This document shows positions 6,874 through 14,995 of a stretch of 16,600 nt of DNA, one piece after another. How positions within the stretch are numbered: the stretch's first letter is position 1; each line of letters starts with the position of its first letter. Source of the stretch: an uncultured Ilumatobacter sp. (GTDB lineage Bacteria; Actinomycetota; Acidimicrobiia; Acidimicrobiales; Ilumatobacteraceae); NCBI GenBank assembly GCA_938049325.1, contig CALICC010000143.1, positions 1-16,600 on the forward strand, read 5' to 3'. The translations under genes and the position numbers were made by a program. Under the pieces are notes generated by a model. It searched no databases and was not told the origin of the DNA. It saw only the letters and a program-made list of their open reading frames with translations.

Positions 6874-7608
6874 GTGGTGACTTCGTCGTCAACGCCATCC
6901 GAACAGCCTCGTCGCCGGTGGGACACCGACGCGCTCCCCGAAGGTGATGAGAAGGTCGCCGCCGTACGCGACATGTTCGATGCGATCGCACCGAAATACG
7001 ATCGACTCAACCGAATCATCTCGTTTCGGCTCGACGTTCGGTGGCGGAAGCGTGCCATCCGCGAGTTCGCGCTCGGACCGGGCAGCTCAGTCCTCGATCT
7101 TGCGAGCGGTACCGGCGATCTGTGCATCGATCTCGAGGCTGCCGGCCTGCGGCCGATCTCGATGGACTTGAGCTTCGGCATGTTGAGCGCTGACCGGTCG
7201 GGTGTACCGCGAGTGCAGACCGACATTCTTCGTCTTCCCGTCCCCAACGGTTCGGTTGACGGCGTCACGTGTGGTTTCGCTCTGAGGAATCTCGCCGACC
7301 TCGGAGACTTCTTCCACGAGCTTGGCCGCGTCGTTCGCCCCGGCGGGCGCATCGCGCTGCTCGACGTCAGCACCCCACCCAACCGCCTGCTCCGTTTCGG
7401 CAACAACATCTACTTCGGCAAGGTCGTTCCGAAGATCGGCGCAATGCTCTCCGACGGCGCTGCCTACAGCTATCTCCCGAAGAGTGTCGCGTATCTCCCG
7501 GAGCCTTCCGAGATGGTCGCGATGCTGGCCAGTGCCGGATTCTCCGACTCGACACACCAGCAACTCAGTGGCGGCCTCACGCAACTCATGGTCGGCACCC
7601 GAGACTGA
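6874..7608 (+). CDS. menG: Demethylmenaquinone methyltransferase MenG (UbiE family)
   Basis: MenG methylates the naphthoquinone ring of demethylmenaquinone with S-adenosylmethionine, the last step of menaquinone synthesis. The 244-residue product carries the first UbiE signature as YDRLNRIISFRLDVRW (42-57), SAM motif I VLDLASGTGD (73-82), the family mark FALRNLAD (135-142) and the second signature RVVRPGGRIALLDVS (152-166), with Asp replacing the usual Glu near its end. Two in-frame GTG codons (6874, 6877) are equally possible starts; no ribosome site is seen and a -10-like element suggests leaderless translation. menF follows after six bases, supporting co-transcription. UbiE proteins may also act in ubiquinone synthesis, but the neighbours are all men genes, so MenG is the better name. 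Length is normal for the family. Confidence 0.94.
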   Translation: MVTSSSTPSEQPRRRWDTDALPEGDEKVAAVRDMFDAIAPKYDRLNRIISFRLDVRWRKRAIREFALGPGSSVLDLASGTGDLCIDLEAAGLRPISMDLSFGMLSADRSGVPRVQTDILRLPVPNGSVDGVTCGFALRNLADLGDFFHELGRVVRPGGRIALLDVSTPPNRLLRFGNNIYFGKVVPKIGAMLSDGAAYSYLPKSVAYLPEPSEMVAMLASAGFSDSTHQQLSGGLTQLMVGTRD

Positions 7609-7614
7609 CGCTCG

Positions 7615-8805
7615 ATGCGCGCCGTCACCCGTCCGCTGAACGAGTTCGTCGACGAGGTCCCTGACCTCAACGACATCGCCGGAGACGACGGTCTGCTGTT
7701 CGTGCGCGGGGGCGAGGGGCTCGCCGGGCGCGGCACTGCCGTGCGAGTTCCGATCGACGACGCCACCCAGTTCCTGCAGTCTTTCGATCACGACAGCACG
7801 ATCGACGAAGCGGCTCCGGTCGCCGTCGGAAACGTCGGCTTCCTCCCAGGGTCCAACAGCGAGCTCGTCGTCCCCGAGGTCGCCGTCGTCAATCGCGATG
7901 GCCAAGCATGGGTTACCGCGATCGACGGCGCCGACGTCGAGTCGGCCCTCGCGGCACCCGCCGAACCGCGCCCGGTCGCCCCGGCCTGGCGACTGAACCA
8001 GCTGACGACGACCGATCACTACCTCGCCGCCGTCGCCGCAGCACGTGATGCAGTGCGATCCGGTGCGCTCACCAAGGCAGTGATCGCTCGCCCGATCGAG
8101 GTTCGCGCCGACGCGCCCATCTCGGTTCACGCCGTGCTGCGTCGCCTCAAAGCCACGTTTGCGTCGAGCTATCGCTTCTCGATCGATGGGTTCGTCGGAG
8201 CCTCACCCGAACTCCTGATCGCGGTCGACGGCGCGTCCGTCCGTTCGCACCCGCTCGCCGGCACCACACCACGAACCGGCAACGTCGAAGCCGACCAGCG
8301 CCTCGCTGCCGAACTCCAAGCCAGTGCCAAGAACCAGATCGAGCATCGCGTCGTCATCGACGACGTTCACGACCGTCTCTTGCCATTCGTGAGCTACCTC
8401 GACGAGGAGCCGGAGCCGTCGGTGATCACGGTCGCCAACGTGCAGCATCTGGGAACCCGCCTCGAAGGGATGCTGAGCCAACCTTCACCATCGGTGATCG
8501 AGCTCGTTCGAGTCTTGACGCCGACGCCGGCGCTGGGCGGGCATCCTCGTGAGGCCGCGATCGAGCTCATCGAACGTGTCGAGGGATTCGAACGAGGGCG
8601 CTACGGAGGCGCCATCGGGTGGGTTGACGCACGCGGCAACGGCACGTGGGCTGTTGCCATTCGGTGCGCCGAGTTCAGCGCAGACCGCCACTCAGCGCGC
8701 CTGGTGGCGGGCGGCGGAATCGTTGCCGACAGCGAGCCGCTCGCCGAACTCGCCGAGACCCAAGCGAAGTTTCAGGCGATGCTCTCAGCGATCATCCGCC
8801 CCTGA
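7615..8805 (+). CDS. menF: Isochorismate synthase MenF
   Basis: MenF isomerises chorismate to isochorismate, the committed step to menaquinone. The 396-residue protein has the chorismate-binding fold: general-base Lys154 in LTKAVIARP (152-160), GASPELL (195-201), PLAGTTPR (213-220), the metal-binding NQIEHRVVIDDV (240-251), LTPTPALGGHP (301-311), YGGAIGW (330-336) and VAGGGIVADSEP (364-375). The PLAGT and TPALGGHP segments fit isochorismate synthases better than anthranilate or aminodeoxychorismate synthases. The N-terminal 120 residues are poorly conserved, as is usual in this family. It begins six bases after menG, with no distinct ribosome site visible. The men gene context favours a role in menaquinone over siderophore synthesis (EntC/DhbC), although both enzymes catalyse the same reaction. 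Confidence 0.93.
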   Translation: MRAVTRPLNEFVDEVPDLNDIAGDDGLLFVRGGEGLAGRGTAVRVPIDDATQFLQSFDHDSTIDEAAPVAVGNVGFLPGSNSELVVPEVAVVNRDGQAWVTAIDGADVESALAAPAEPRPVAPAWRLNQLTTTDHYLAAVAAARDAVRSGALTKAVIARPIEVRADAPISVHAVLRRLKATFASSYRFSIDGFVGASPELLIAVDGASVRSHPLAGTTPRTGNVEADQRLAAELQASAKNQIEHRVVIDDVHDRLLPFVSYLDEEPEPSVITVANVQHLGTRLEGMLSQPSPSVIELVRVLTPTPALGGHPREAAIELIERVEGFERGRYGGAIGWVDARGNGTWAVAIRCAEFSADRHSARLVAGGGIVADSEPLAELAETQAKFQAMLSAIIRP

Positions 8806-8858
8806 TCCGGGCGAGCCGACCACGAACCGTGAGATCTTGCGCGACTTTCTGACGCGTC

Positions 8859-11840
8859 GTGTCGTCCCTCAAGCAGCTGCCTCCGCCAGGCAGACGATCT
8901 CCCATGCACGCTCGCTTCCAACTCCCCGCCAACCGCCTCGTCCTGCTTGCCGTTCTCCTCGGTCAAGTCGCCACCGTGGCCGCGCTCGTCATGATCTCGG
9001 GTCAGATCACCTCGCGAGCCGAAGCTGAGCACGCTGATGCACTGTTGGCCGCCGCTGCGACGGAGTCGGTCGACCGACTCGATGCACACATCGCTCCCGT
9101 CGAGCTCTTCGTCACGTTCGCGGCGTCGCTCGGATCTGATCCTGGTGTCACCGACGACGCACTGAGCGACGCTTTTCTCGAGGCACTCGAAGTCTCACCG
9201 CAGCTCGCTGGTGTGTACATCGCCAGCCTCGACGGCGACTTCAACTACGTCAACCGGACGGAGGACGGTTTCCGTGCAAAGAACATCGCGGTCAACGGCG
9301 ATGCTCGCGACACCCAACTCGTCTTCTACGACGACGATGGCCGAATACAGCGCGAGGAGACCGACCCCACCGACACGTACGACCCGACCGCACGACCGTG
9401 GTTCATCCAGGCCGAATCCTCCCCCAGGCAACTGATCTGGACCGAGCCCTACGTCTTCTTCACCTCTCGTGAACTCGGCGTGACCGTGGCGACCACGGTC
9501 GAGCGCGAGGGGCGGATCATCGGTGTGGTCGGCGCCGATATCGAACTCGGATCGCTTTCGGAGTTCTTGCTCTCGCTGCCGAGCAGCGATTTGGCCGGCA
9601 CGGTCATCACCAACGAGGCGGGCACCGTCATCGCCCACCCCGACCCGGCGAAGATCCAGGCCGCGGACGGCGACGGCTACCGGACGGTCAACATCGATGA
9701 GCTCGACGATCAGTTCGCCATCGCCGCCCACAACTCCCGCCCGGCCGTCCCGAACATGGACGAGGCCTCGATCACCGCGTTCGAGAGTCCAGGCAACGAA
9801 GGCGCTCGAGCCGCATCACGATCGATCGCAATCGGCGACGACCTGTGGTCGGTGAGCGTGTTCGGCGAGGAGAAGACGATCGTCGGAGACTTGGCCGAGG
9901 CGCGAACCAATGAGCGCAACGTCGCCGTCGCCGTGGGCGCAATCGCCTTGGCACTCTTCGGGTGGATTGCTTGGCGGGTGACCCGGCCGATCCAGAACCT
10001 TCAGCGGCGCGCTCGCGAAAGCGAAGTGGCACTCGAACGGGTTGGCCGGATCATCGAGTCGTCCCACAACGAGGTCTACATGTTCGACGCGGAGACGTTG
10101 CAGTTCTCACTCGTCAATCAGGGAGCGCGCGACAACCTCGGCTACGCGATGGAAGAGATGCTCGCACTCACGCCATTTGACGTCGCACCCGATCTGCCTG
10201 CCGACGCATTTCGAGCCACACTCGAACAGCTCCGCAGCCAGCAAGCTCACACCGCCGTCTTGCGGGCGATTGCCCACCGCAAGGACGGCTCGACGTACCC
10301 GGCCGATTGCAGCCTCCAGTACCACGGCGATGAGTCGCCACCCGTCTTCGTCGCGATCGTGCAAGACGTCACGGACCGCGAGGCCGACCAGGCCGAACTC
10401 GAGCGGCACCGCAACAGTCTCGAGAGCTCAGTTGCGCTCCGCACAGCCGAGCTCCTCGCCGCGAACGAACAGCTCGAACGAGAGGCGATCGAACGACGTC
10501 TGCTCGAGGCCGAACTCCAGCGTCAGGCGGATCACGACCGGTTGACGGGACTCCCGAACCGCCACTTCCTCGAGCGACTTTTTCCGGACGCGCTCGGCCA
10601 GACCGACGACGGCACGCGCATCGCGCTCGTGTTCATGGACCTGAACGGCTTCAAGTACGTCAACGACACCCTCGGGCATCCGGCCGGCGACAAACTCCTG
10701 ACCGAAGTCAGCGCACGGTTGCGTGAGCTCGTACGCTCGCGCGACACGCTCGTTCGACTCGGCGGCGACGAATTCGCGCTGTTGATCGAAGATGCGAGCG
10801 ACACCACCTGTCATCACGTTCTCGAACGGCTCAAGCGCGCGTTCCAGCAACCATTCGTGCTCGACGAACACCCTTTCCACATCGGGATGAGCATGGGCGT
10901 CGCACTGTCCACCGAACGAGCCGAAGACAACAGCTTCGAGGAACTCGTGCGGCGCGCCGACGTGGCGATGTACCGCTCGAAGAAGGACGGTGTCGCCGTC
11001 AGCTTCTACGACACCGAGGCCGACCAGCGCATTCAAGAGTGGTCGTGGCTCGAGCGCCAGCTCCGCGAAGCAATCGACAACGACGAGTTCGAGTTGCGAT
11101 ATCAACCGATCCTCGACCTGGAAACCAAGGAGATCGTTGCAGCCGAAGCGTTGCTTCGGTGGCACCATCACGACCGCGGCCTCGTGATGCCGAACGACTT
11201 CATCCCCGTGGCCGAAGAAACCGGCTTCATCGTCGCGATCGATCGATGGGTACTCGCCACCGCGATCAGGCACGCCGCGCAGTCTTCGTTCGCGGTCGCG
11301 GTCAACATCGCTCCCCGCACGCTCTTGAGTCCCGGATTTGTCGAACACGTCCGAGCGTCCCTCCTCGCACACGAGTTGCCAGCTCACCAACTGCACATCG
11401 AAGTCACCGAACGGGCCCTCGCACACCCCGAGACCACACAACCGGTGCTCGTCGCGCTCGCCGACCTGGGGATCAAGCTGGGTATCGATGATTTCGGCAC
11501 CGGGTACTCCTCGCTCACGTATCTCCAGCACTACCCGCTCAGCACACTCAAGCTCGATCAGAGTTTCATGGAGATGCTCGGAAGCGACGAGAAGGCCGGG
11601 TCCATCGCCAAGGCAGTGATCCACCTCGCTCACTCGCTGCATCTCACCGTGGTAGCCGAAGGAGTCGAAACGATCTCCCAACAGCAGTGGCTCGAGGAGA
11701 ACGCGTGCGATGCCGCGCAGGGCTACCTGTTCGCCTACCCGATGCCCCTGGCCGGGTTCACGCATGAGCTCGACCGGCAACACAGACCGAAGCGACACCT
11801 CAAGTCGCTCGACAGCCTGCTCGACGGCTCAGCGAGCTAA
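8859..11840 (+). CDS. dCache-PAS-GGDEF-EAL cyclic-di-GMP protein
   Basis: This 993-residue membrane receptor should make and/or break cyclic-di-GMP. In order it has a transmembrane helix (27-46), an extracytoplasmic dCache-like sensor (about 50-350, with ARPWFIQA at 178-185 and WTEPYVFF at 194-201), a second helix (355-373), a PAS domain (about 395-505), a coiled-coil linker (505-555), GGDEF (556-720) and EAL (728-970). The cyclase site is intact (RLGGDEF, 633-639), with an RSRD inhibitory site five residues before it (626-629). Phosphodiesterase residues also look intact: EALLRW (763-768), VNIAPR (815-820), EVTE (848-851), DDFGTGYSS (877-885), LKLD (897-900), AEGVET (933-938) and QGYLF (954-958). 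No HAMP is evident. The GTG at 8859 gives the longest reading; ATG 8904 would leave the first helix at 12-31 and is equally likely. It sits 53 bases after menF and ends 8 bases from convergent menD. Confidence 0.92.
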   Translation: MSSLKQLPPPGRRSPMHARFQLPANRLVLLAVLLGQVATVAALVMISGQITSRAEAEHADALLAAAATESVDRLDAHIAPVELFVTFAASLGSDPGVTDDALSDAFLEALEVSPQLAGVYIASLDGDFNYVNRTEDGFRAKNIAVNGDARDTQLVFYDDDGRIQREETDPTDTYDPTARPWFIQAESSPRQLIWTEPYVFFTSRELGVTVATTVEREGRIIGVVGADIELGSLSEFLLSLPSSDLAGTVITNEAGTVIAHPDPAKIQAADGDGYRTVNIDELDDQFAIAAHNSRPAVPNMDEASITAFESPGNEGARAASRSIAIGDDLWSVSVFGEEKTIVGDLAEARTNERNVAVAVGAIALALFGWIAWRVTRPIQNLQRRARESEVALERVGRIIESSHNEVYMFDAETLQFSLVNQGARDNLGYAMEEMLALTPFDVAPDLPADAFRATLEQLRSQQAHTAVLRAIAHRKDGSTYPADCSLQYHGDESPPVFVAIVQDVTDREADQAELERHRNSLESSVALRTAELLAANEQLEREAIERRLLEAELQRQADHDRLTGLPNRHFLERLFPDALGQTDDGTRIALVFMDLNGFKYVNDTLGHPAGDKLLTEVSARLRELVRSRDTLVRLGGDEFALLIEDASDTTCHHVLERLKRAFQQPFVLDEHPFHIGMSMGVALSTERAEDNSFEELVRRADVAMYRSKKDGVAVSFYDTEADQRIQEWSWLERQLREAIDNDEFELRYQPILDLETKEIVAAEALLRWHHHDRGLVMPNDFIPVAEETGFIVAIDRWVLATAIRHAAQSSFAVAVNIAPRTLLSPGFVEHVRASLLAHELPAHQLHIEVTERALAHPETTQPVLVALADLGIKLGIDDFGTGYSSLTYLQHYPLSTLKLDQSFMEMLGSDEKAGSIAKAVIHLAHSLHLTVVAEGVETISQQQWLEENACDAAQGYLFAYPMPLAGFTHELDRQHRPKRHLKSLDSLLDGSAS

Positions 11841-11844
11841 CGCC

Positions 11845-11876
11845 GGCGTCAACGCTGCGCCGCGAGCGCCGACGCC
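11845..11876. terminator. Candidate bidirectional hairpin between GGDEF-EAL gene and menD
   Basis: GGCGTC (11845-11850) pairs with GACGCC (11871-11876), and CGCT (11853-11856) pairs with AGCG (11865-11868). They are separated by matched two-base internal bulges and an eight-base loop. It starts five bases after the plus-strand TAA and covers the menD stop. No T-run follows on either strand, so an intrinsic terminator is possible but unproven; GC-rich coding sequence often forms such stems. Confidence 0.35.
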
Positions 11877-13522
11877 ACGGCGACGTGGATGGCCGCATGA
11901 TCAGCCACGTTTCGCTCCCGATCCGACGCCACCCGGCACACCCACGGGCCGGGCTCGTCGAGCTGAGCGATCAACTCGTCGGCACTCGACACCGTTGACG
12001 TGGCCAATCCGTGTGCCGACGCCAACGCGAGCACATCGGTTCCGAGCGGGGTGCCGAACAGCTGCTCGAACCGAACACTGTCGAGCGCGTCGGCCTGCGG
12101 CAGGAACGAGAAGATCCCTCCCCCGTCGTTGTCGACGACAACGACGCGCAGATCCACACCGCGAGCCGCGAGCGCGAGGAGTGCGTTGCTGTCATGCACG
12201 TATGCGAGATCGCCGATCAGAACGAACTCGGGCATCGAGTTCCCGCGAGCCAGCGCTCGCCCCAGCGCCGTCGACATCACACCGTCGATACCGTTCGCAC
12301 CACGGTTGCTGTGGGCGCGCGCCGCAACACCACCAAACCATTCGAGATCGCGGACTGGCATCGACGACGACACCGTCAGCCCGCTCCCGGCTGGAGCGTG
12401 CTCGGCCAGCACACGCGCGACCGTCGGCTCAGGCAGCCCCGGTGCGGTCGCACACCACTCCTCGATCGCCTGAGTGGCGAGTCGTTCGGCGCATTGCCAG
12501 TCAGCGAGCCATCCTTCGTCCGGAGCGGACCGCTCGACACTCAGCAGATCGTCGAGCGAACAGATTGCCGCAACGTTATGCGCAGGGTCGATACGGCCCG
12601 GCCCGCCCACCTGCACGAGCGTCACGTCGGGAGAGGCCGTCAACTGCGCCAACGGCTTCGAGGTGGACGGTCGGCCGACCCGAACCACCACATCAGGGCG
12701 GTGTGCGGCAGCAAACGACTCGTCACGAAGCATCGCATCGATCGTGGTCACCGTGCTCACATCGCGCAGACCACTCAGCGGGTCGGCAACGATCGGCCAT
12801 GCGGTGCGTTCATGGAGCTCGATGATCTGCGCTCGATCGACCCCATGGCGGCCGCCAACCAGAATCAGCCCGCGTGGCGAGGCGGCTGCATCGGGCAATT
12901 TCACAGTCTGCGAACCGGGGTGCCTCGCCGACGCCGTTGCCGGTTCGACCGGCTCGGGAAGCTCACACGCGTTGCCGAGCAGCGGTTCGCGAAACGCCAG
13001 ATTGAGCTGCACTGGACCGCGAACCGAATGCGACCACGCCGACATTGCCAGAGGCCGCCAATCGCCACTGGTCGATGCCTCCGGAACGCCAGGGTCGCGG
13101 AACCAGGTGACGTGGCGTCCGTAGAGCTCGAGTTGATCGATGGTCTGCGGTGCACCGACACCGCGCAACTCTTCGGGACGGTCTGCGGTGAGCACGATCA
13201 TCGGCACCTCGGACAGTCCGGCCTCCACAACCGCTGGCAGGAAGTTCGCAGCGGCGGTCCCGCTCGTACACAGCAACAACGCGGGCGCAGCGCCGTCACC
13301 CGAACCGAGACCGAGCGCAACGAAGCCAGCAACGCGTTCATCGTGCACGACGTGCAGGTTGATCTCGGTCCGAGCCGCGATCGCAATCGCCATCGGAGTC
13401 GACCGAGAGCCGGGGGCCACCACGCCATGAGTAACACCGAGGCGGATCCACTGGTCGATCAGCGTTGCGCAGAACGTCGCTTGGACATCGGGGGCCGGGG
13501 CCATCGCGAGAGTGTCGACCAT
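11849..13522 (-). CDS. menD: SEPHCHC synthase MenD
   Basis: MenD is a thiamine-diphosphate enzyme that joins isochorismate to the succinyl semialdehyde unit from 2-oxoglutarate, giving SEPHCHC. Using the ATG at 13522-13520, the product is 557 residues, the usual MenD length. Key marks are APGSRSTPMAIA (36-47), the catalytic Glu62 in HDER, LCTSGTAAANF (84-94), the isochorismate-site NRGANGIDG (406-414), and the cofactor-binding pair GDLAYVHDSN (437-446) with DNDGGGIFSFLPQ (464-476). The frame stays open upstream to 13624, but that would run through the divergent promoter region and into the FrnE-like gene, so it is rejected; ATG 13504 is a second choice. It stands alone on the minus strand, convergent with the GGDEF-EAL gene. 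A TATCGT element lies nine bases before the ATG, suggesting a near-leaderless mRNA. Confidence 0.95.
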   Translation of the reverse strand: MVDTLAMAPAPDVQATFCATLIDQWIRLGVTHGVVAPGSRSTPMAIAIAARTEINLHVVHDERVAGFVALGLGSGDGAAPALLLCTSGTAAANFLPAVVEAGLSEVPMIVLTADRPEELRGVGAPQTIDQLELYGRHVTWFRDPGVPEASTSGDWRPLAMSAWSHSVRGPVQLNLAFREPLLGNACELPEPVEPATASARHPGSQTVKLPDAAASPRGLILVGGRHGVDRAQIIELHERTAWPIVADPLSGLRDVSTVTTIDAMLRDESFAAAHRPDVVVRVGRPSTSKPLAQLTASPDVTLVQVGGPGRIDPAHNVAAICSLDDLLSVERSAPDEGWLADWQCAERLATQAIEEWCATAPGLPEPTVARVLAEHAPAGSGLTVSSSMPVRDLEWFGGVAARAHSNRGANGIDGVMSTALGRALARGNSMPEFVLIGDLAYVHDSNALLALAARGVDLRVVVVDNDGGGIFSFLPQADALDSVRFEQLFGTPLGTDVLALASAHGLATSTVSSADELIAQLDEPGPWVCRVASDRERNVADHAAIHVAVASALAAQR

Positions 13523-13531
13523 CGATCTACG

Positions 13532-13537
13532 ACGATA
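13532..13537 (-). promoter_or_regulatory. menD: Candidate -10 element for menD
   Basis: Read on the minus strand this is TATCGT, which fits TAnnnT. Transcription starting about seven bases on would leave a leader of only about three bases before the menD ATG at 13522. It lies six bases from the opposing element for the FrnE-like gene, so the two promoters would be back to back. Confidence 0.35.
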
Positions 13538-13543
13538 CGGCCC

Positions 13544-13549
13544 TACTGT
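13544..13549 (+). promoter_or_regulatory. Candidate -10 element for a leaderless FrnE-like/menH transcript
   Basis: TACTGT fits TAnnnT and ends eight bases before GTG 13557, so transcription would begin at or one base before that codon. This supports GTG 13557 as a leaderless start; no Shine-Dalgarno is seen. Its -35 region would have to overlap the menD promoter or the beginning of menD. Confidence 0.35.
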
Positions 13550-13556
13550 GGTCGGC

Positions 13557-14282
13557 GTGGTGACCGACACGACATCCTCCCCGACCGAAATCTCCAGCGA
13601 TCGCCCGACGATCACGATCGACATCTACTCCGACGTCGTGTGCCCGTGGTGCTACATCGGAAAGCGCCGGTTCGAGAAGGGCATGGCGATGGCACTTGCG
13701 GCCGCCGACGGCGACCTCGGCGTCGACTTCGACATCGCGTTCAAGCCATATCAGCTCGATCCCACGGCAGCGCCGGGCGTCGCTGGTCCCGTCCTCGATG
13801 CCTACGCCAAGAAGTTCGGCGGGGTCGATGAGGCCGAGCGGATCATCGGCACGGTCCCCGCGACGGCGGCCGACGAAGGTCTTGCATTCCGAATGGATCG
13901 GGCGCTTCGAGCAAACACGCTGCTTGCCCACCGGCTCATTTGGTGGGCCGAACAGCCCGGGTCACCTGTGAGCCAGGACGCGATGAAGGAACGGCTTCTG
14001 CAGGCGTACTTCATGGATGGGACCCACGTCAGTGACGCTGACGCGCTGGCGGACGCGGCGGCCGACATCGGCGCCGATCGAAGCCAGGTGTTGGCGTTTC
14101 TCGAATCGACCGACGGCACGGCTGAAGTCGCAGCCGAACTCGACCACGCTCGCGACAACGGCATCACCGCCGTTCCGACCTACGTCTTCAACGATCAATG
14201 GGCGGTACCGGGCGCCCAAGACGCTGAAACGTTCGCAAAAGTGCTCGGACGCATGGCCGAACGAGCGCTCACGACCGAATGA
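13557..14282 (+). CDS. FrnE-like DsbA-family thioredoxin-fold oxidoreductase
   Basis: From GTG 13557 the product is 241 residues, a typical FrnE length. The redox motif CPWCYIGKRR is at 29-38 and follows the IDIYSDVV strand. The FKPYQLDP stretch, a helical insertion (about 70-195), the cis-proline loop AVPTYVF (205-211) and VPGAQDAETF near the end are all FrnE-family marks. There is no signal peptide, so it should act in the cytoplasm, as a thiol-disulfide oxidoreductase or a glutathione-transferase-kappa-like isomerase. The substrate is unknown. An upstream ATG at 13512 is rejected because it would overlap menD's start. Its stop overlaps the menH ATG as ATGA, so the two are probably translated together. 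GTG 13560 is another possible start. Family assignment is secure; any role in quinone synthesis is inference from position alone. Confidence 0.88.
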   Translation: MVTDTTSSPTEISSDRPTITIDIYSDVVCPWCYIGKRRFEKGMAMALAAADGDLGVDFDIAFKPYQLDPTAAPGVAGPVLDAYAKKFGGVDEAERIIGTVPATAADEGLAFRMDRALRANTLLAHRLIWWAEQPGSPVSQDAMKERLLQAYFMDGTHVSDADALADAAADIGADRSQVLAFLESTDGTAEVAAELDHARDNGITAVPTYVFNDQWAVPGAQDAETFAKVLGRMAERALTTE

Positions 14283-14995
14283 CCGGCCGCATCGTCTTCG
14301 CGCACGGATTCACGCAGACCGCACGTACGTGGGACACGGTCGTCGACCTCCTCCCAGCCGGGCTCGACCCACTTGCCGTCGACCTCCCCGGCCATGCAAG
14401 CGCCAGCGAGGTCACCACCGATTTGTGGGGAGCCGCGACACGCGTGGTCGACACCGGCGGGCCGGGCATCTACGTCGGCTACTCGATGGGCGGACGGGTG
14501 GCGCTCCACGCTGCACTCGCCCGACCTGATCTCGTCGAACGACTGGTCTTGATCGGCGCCACCGCCGGAATCAGCGACGACGCCGAACGCTCACTACGTC
14601 GAGCGAGCGACATTCGACTCGCTGACCACGTCGAACAGATCGGAGTGGAGGAATTCGTCGACGAGTGGTTACAGAACCCACTGTTTGCGGGTCTGAGTGC
14701 ACACACGGATCAGCGCGACGACCGAGTCCGCAATTCAGCCACCGGTCTGGCGTCAAGTCTGCGCACCTGCGGTACCGGGTGCCAGGAACCTCTGTGGGAA
14801 CGGCTCGGCGAGGTTTCATGCCCGACACTGCTCCTGGTCGGCGAACGCGATCACAAGTTTCGGGAGCTCGCTGACCGACTCGCTGCCGGCATCGATGACG
14901 CTCGGGTCGAGGTGATCGGTGGTGTCGGCCACAGCGTGCATCTGGAGGCGCCTGAGGCAACCGCTCAGGCCATTCAGAAGTTCTCGCAGAACTGA
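14279..14995 (+). CDS. menH: SHCHC synthase MenH (alpha/beta hydrolase)
   Basis: MenH removes pyruvate from SEPHCHC to give SHCHC. The 238-residue alpha/beta hydrolase has the oxyanion-side HGFTQTARTWD (9-19), the MenH hallmark nucleophile elbow VGYSMGGRVALHAAL (66-80, Ser69), the acid in GERDHKF (Asp191) and the histidine in GVGHSVHLEAPE (His218). The segment after the elbow (TAGISDDAERSLRRASD, 95-111) is also typical of MenH and not of general esterases. It overlaps the FrnE-like gene by four bases (ATGA) and ends in a hairpin shared with convergent menA. The men cluster supports the name over other C-C hydrolases such as BphD or MhpC. Length is close to E. coli MenH. Confidence 0.9.
   Translation: MTGRIVFAHGFTQTARTWDTVVDLLPAGLDPLAVDLPGHASASEVTTDLWGAATRVVDTGGPGIYVGYSMGGRVALHAALARPDLVERLVLIGATAGISDDAERSLRRASDIRLADHVEQIGVEEFVDEWLQNPLFAGLSAHTDQRDDRVRNSATGLASSLRTCGTGCQEPLWERLGEVSCPTLLLVGERDHKFRELADRLAAGIDDARVEVIGGVGHSVHLEAPEATAQAIQKFSQN

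Noticed and set aside
7087..8130. 347-codon minus-strand frame across menG and menF
   Set aside because: It spans two motif-verified genes in antisense and shows no domain.
9976..10060. HAMP domain after the second transmembrane helix of the GGDEF-EAL protein
   Set aside because: After RVTRPIQNLQRRA the sequence goes straight into a helix and the PAS domain; the second HAMP helix and its connector are not visible.
10428..11798. 456-codon open frame on the minus strand
   Set aside because: Antisense to the GGDEF-EAL coding sequence, whose motifs are intact throughout; the antisense product has no family likeness.
13523..13624. N-terminal extension of MenD
   Set aside because: The frame is open, but the added residues would overlap the FrnE-like coding region, match nothing in MenD proteins, and exceed normal length.
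12011..13831. 606-codon open frame on the plus strand
   Set aside because: It lies antisense to menD, which has clear thiamine-enzyme motifs, and the translated sequence is Arg/His-rich with no recognisable domain. It is a codon-bias shadow of high-GC DNA.
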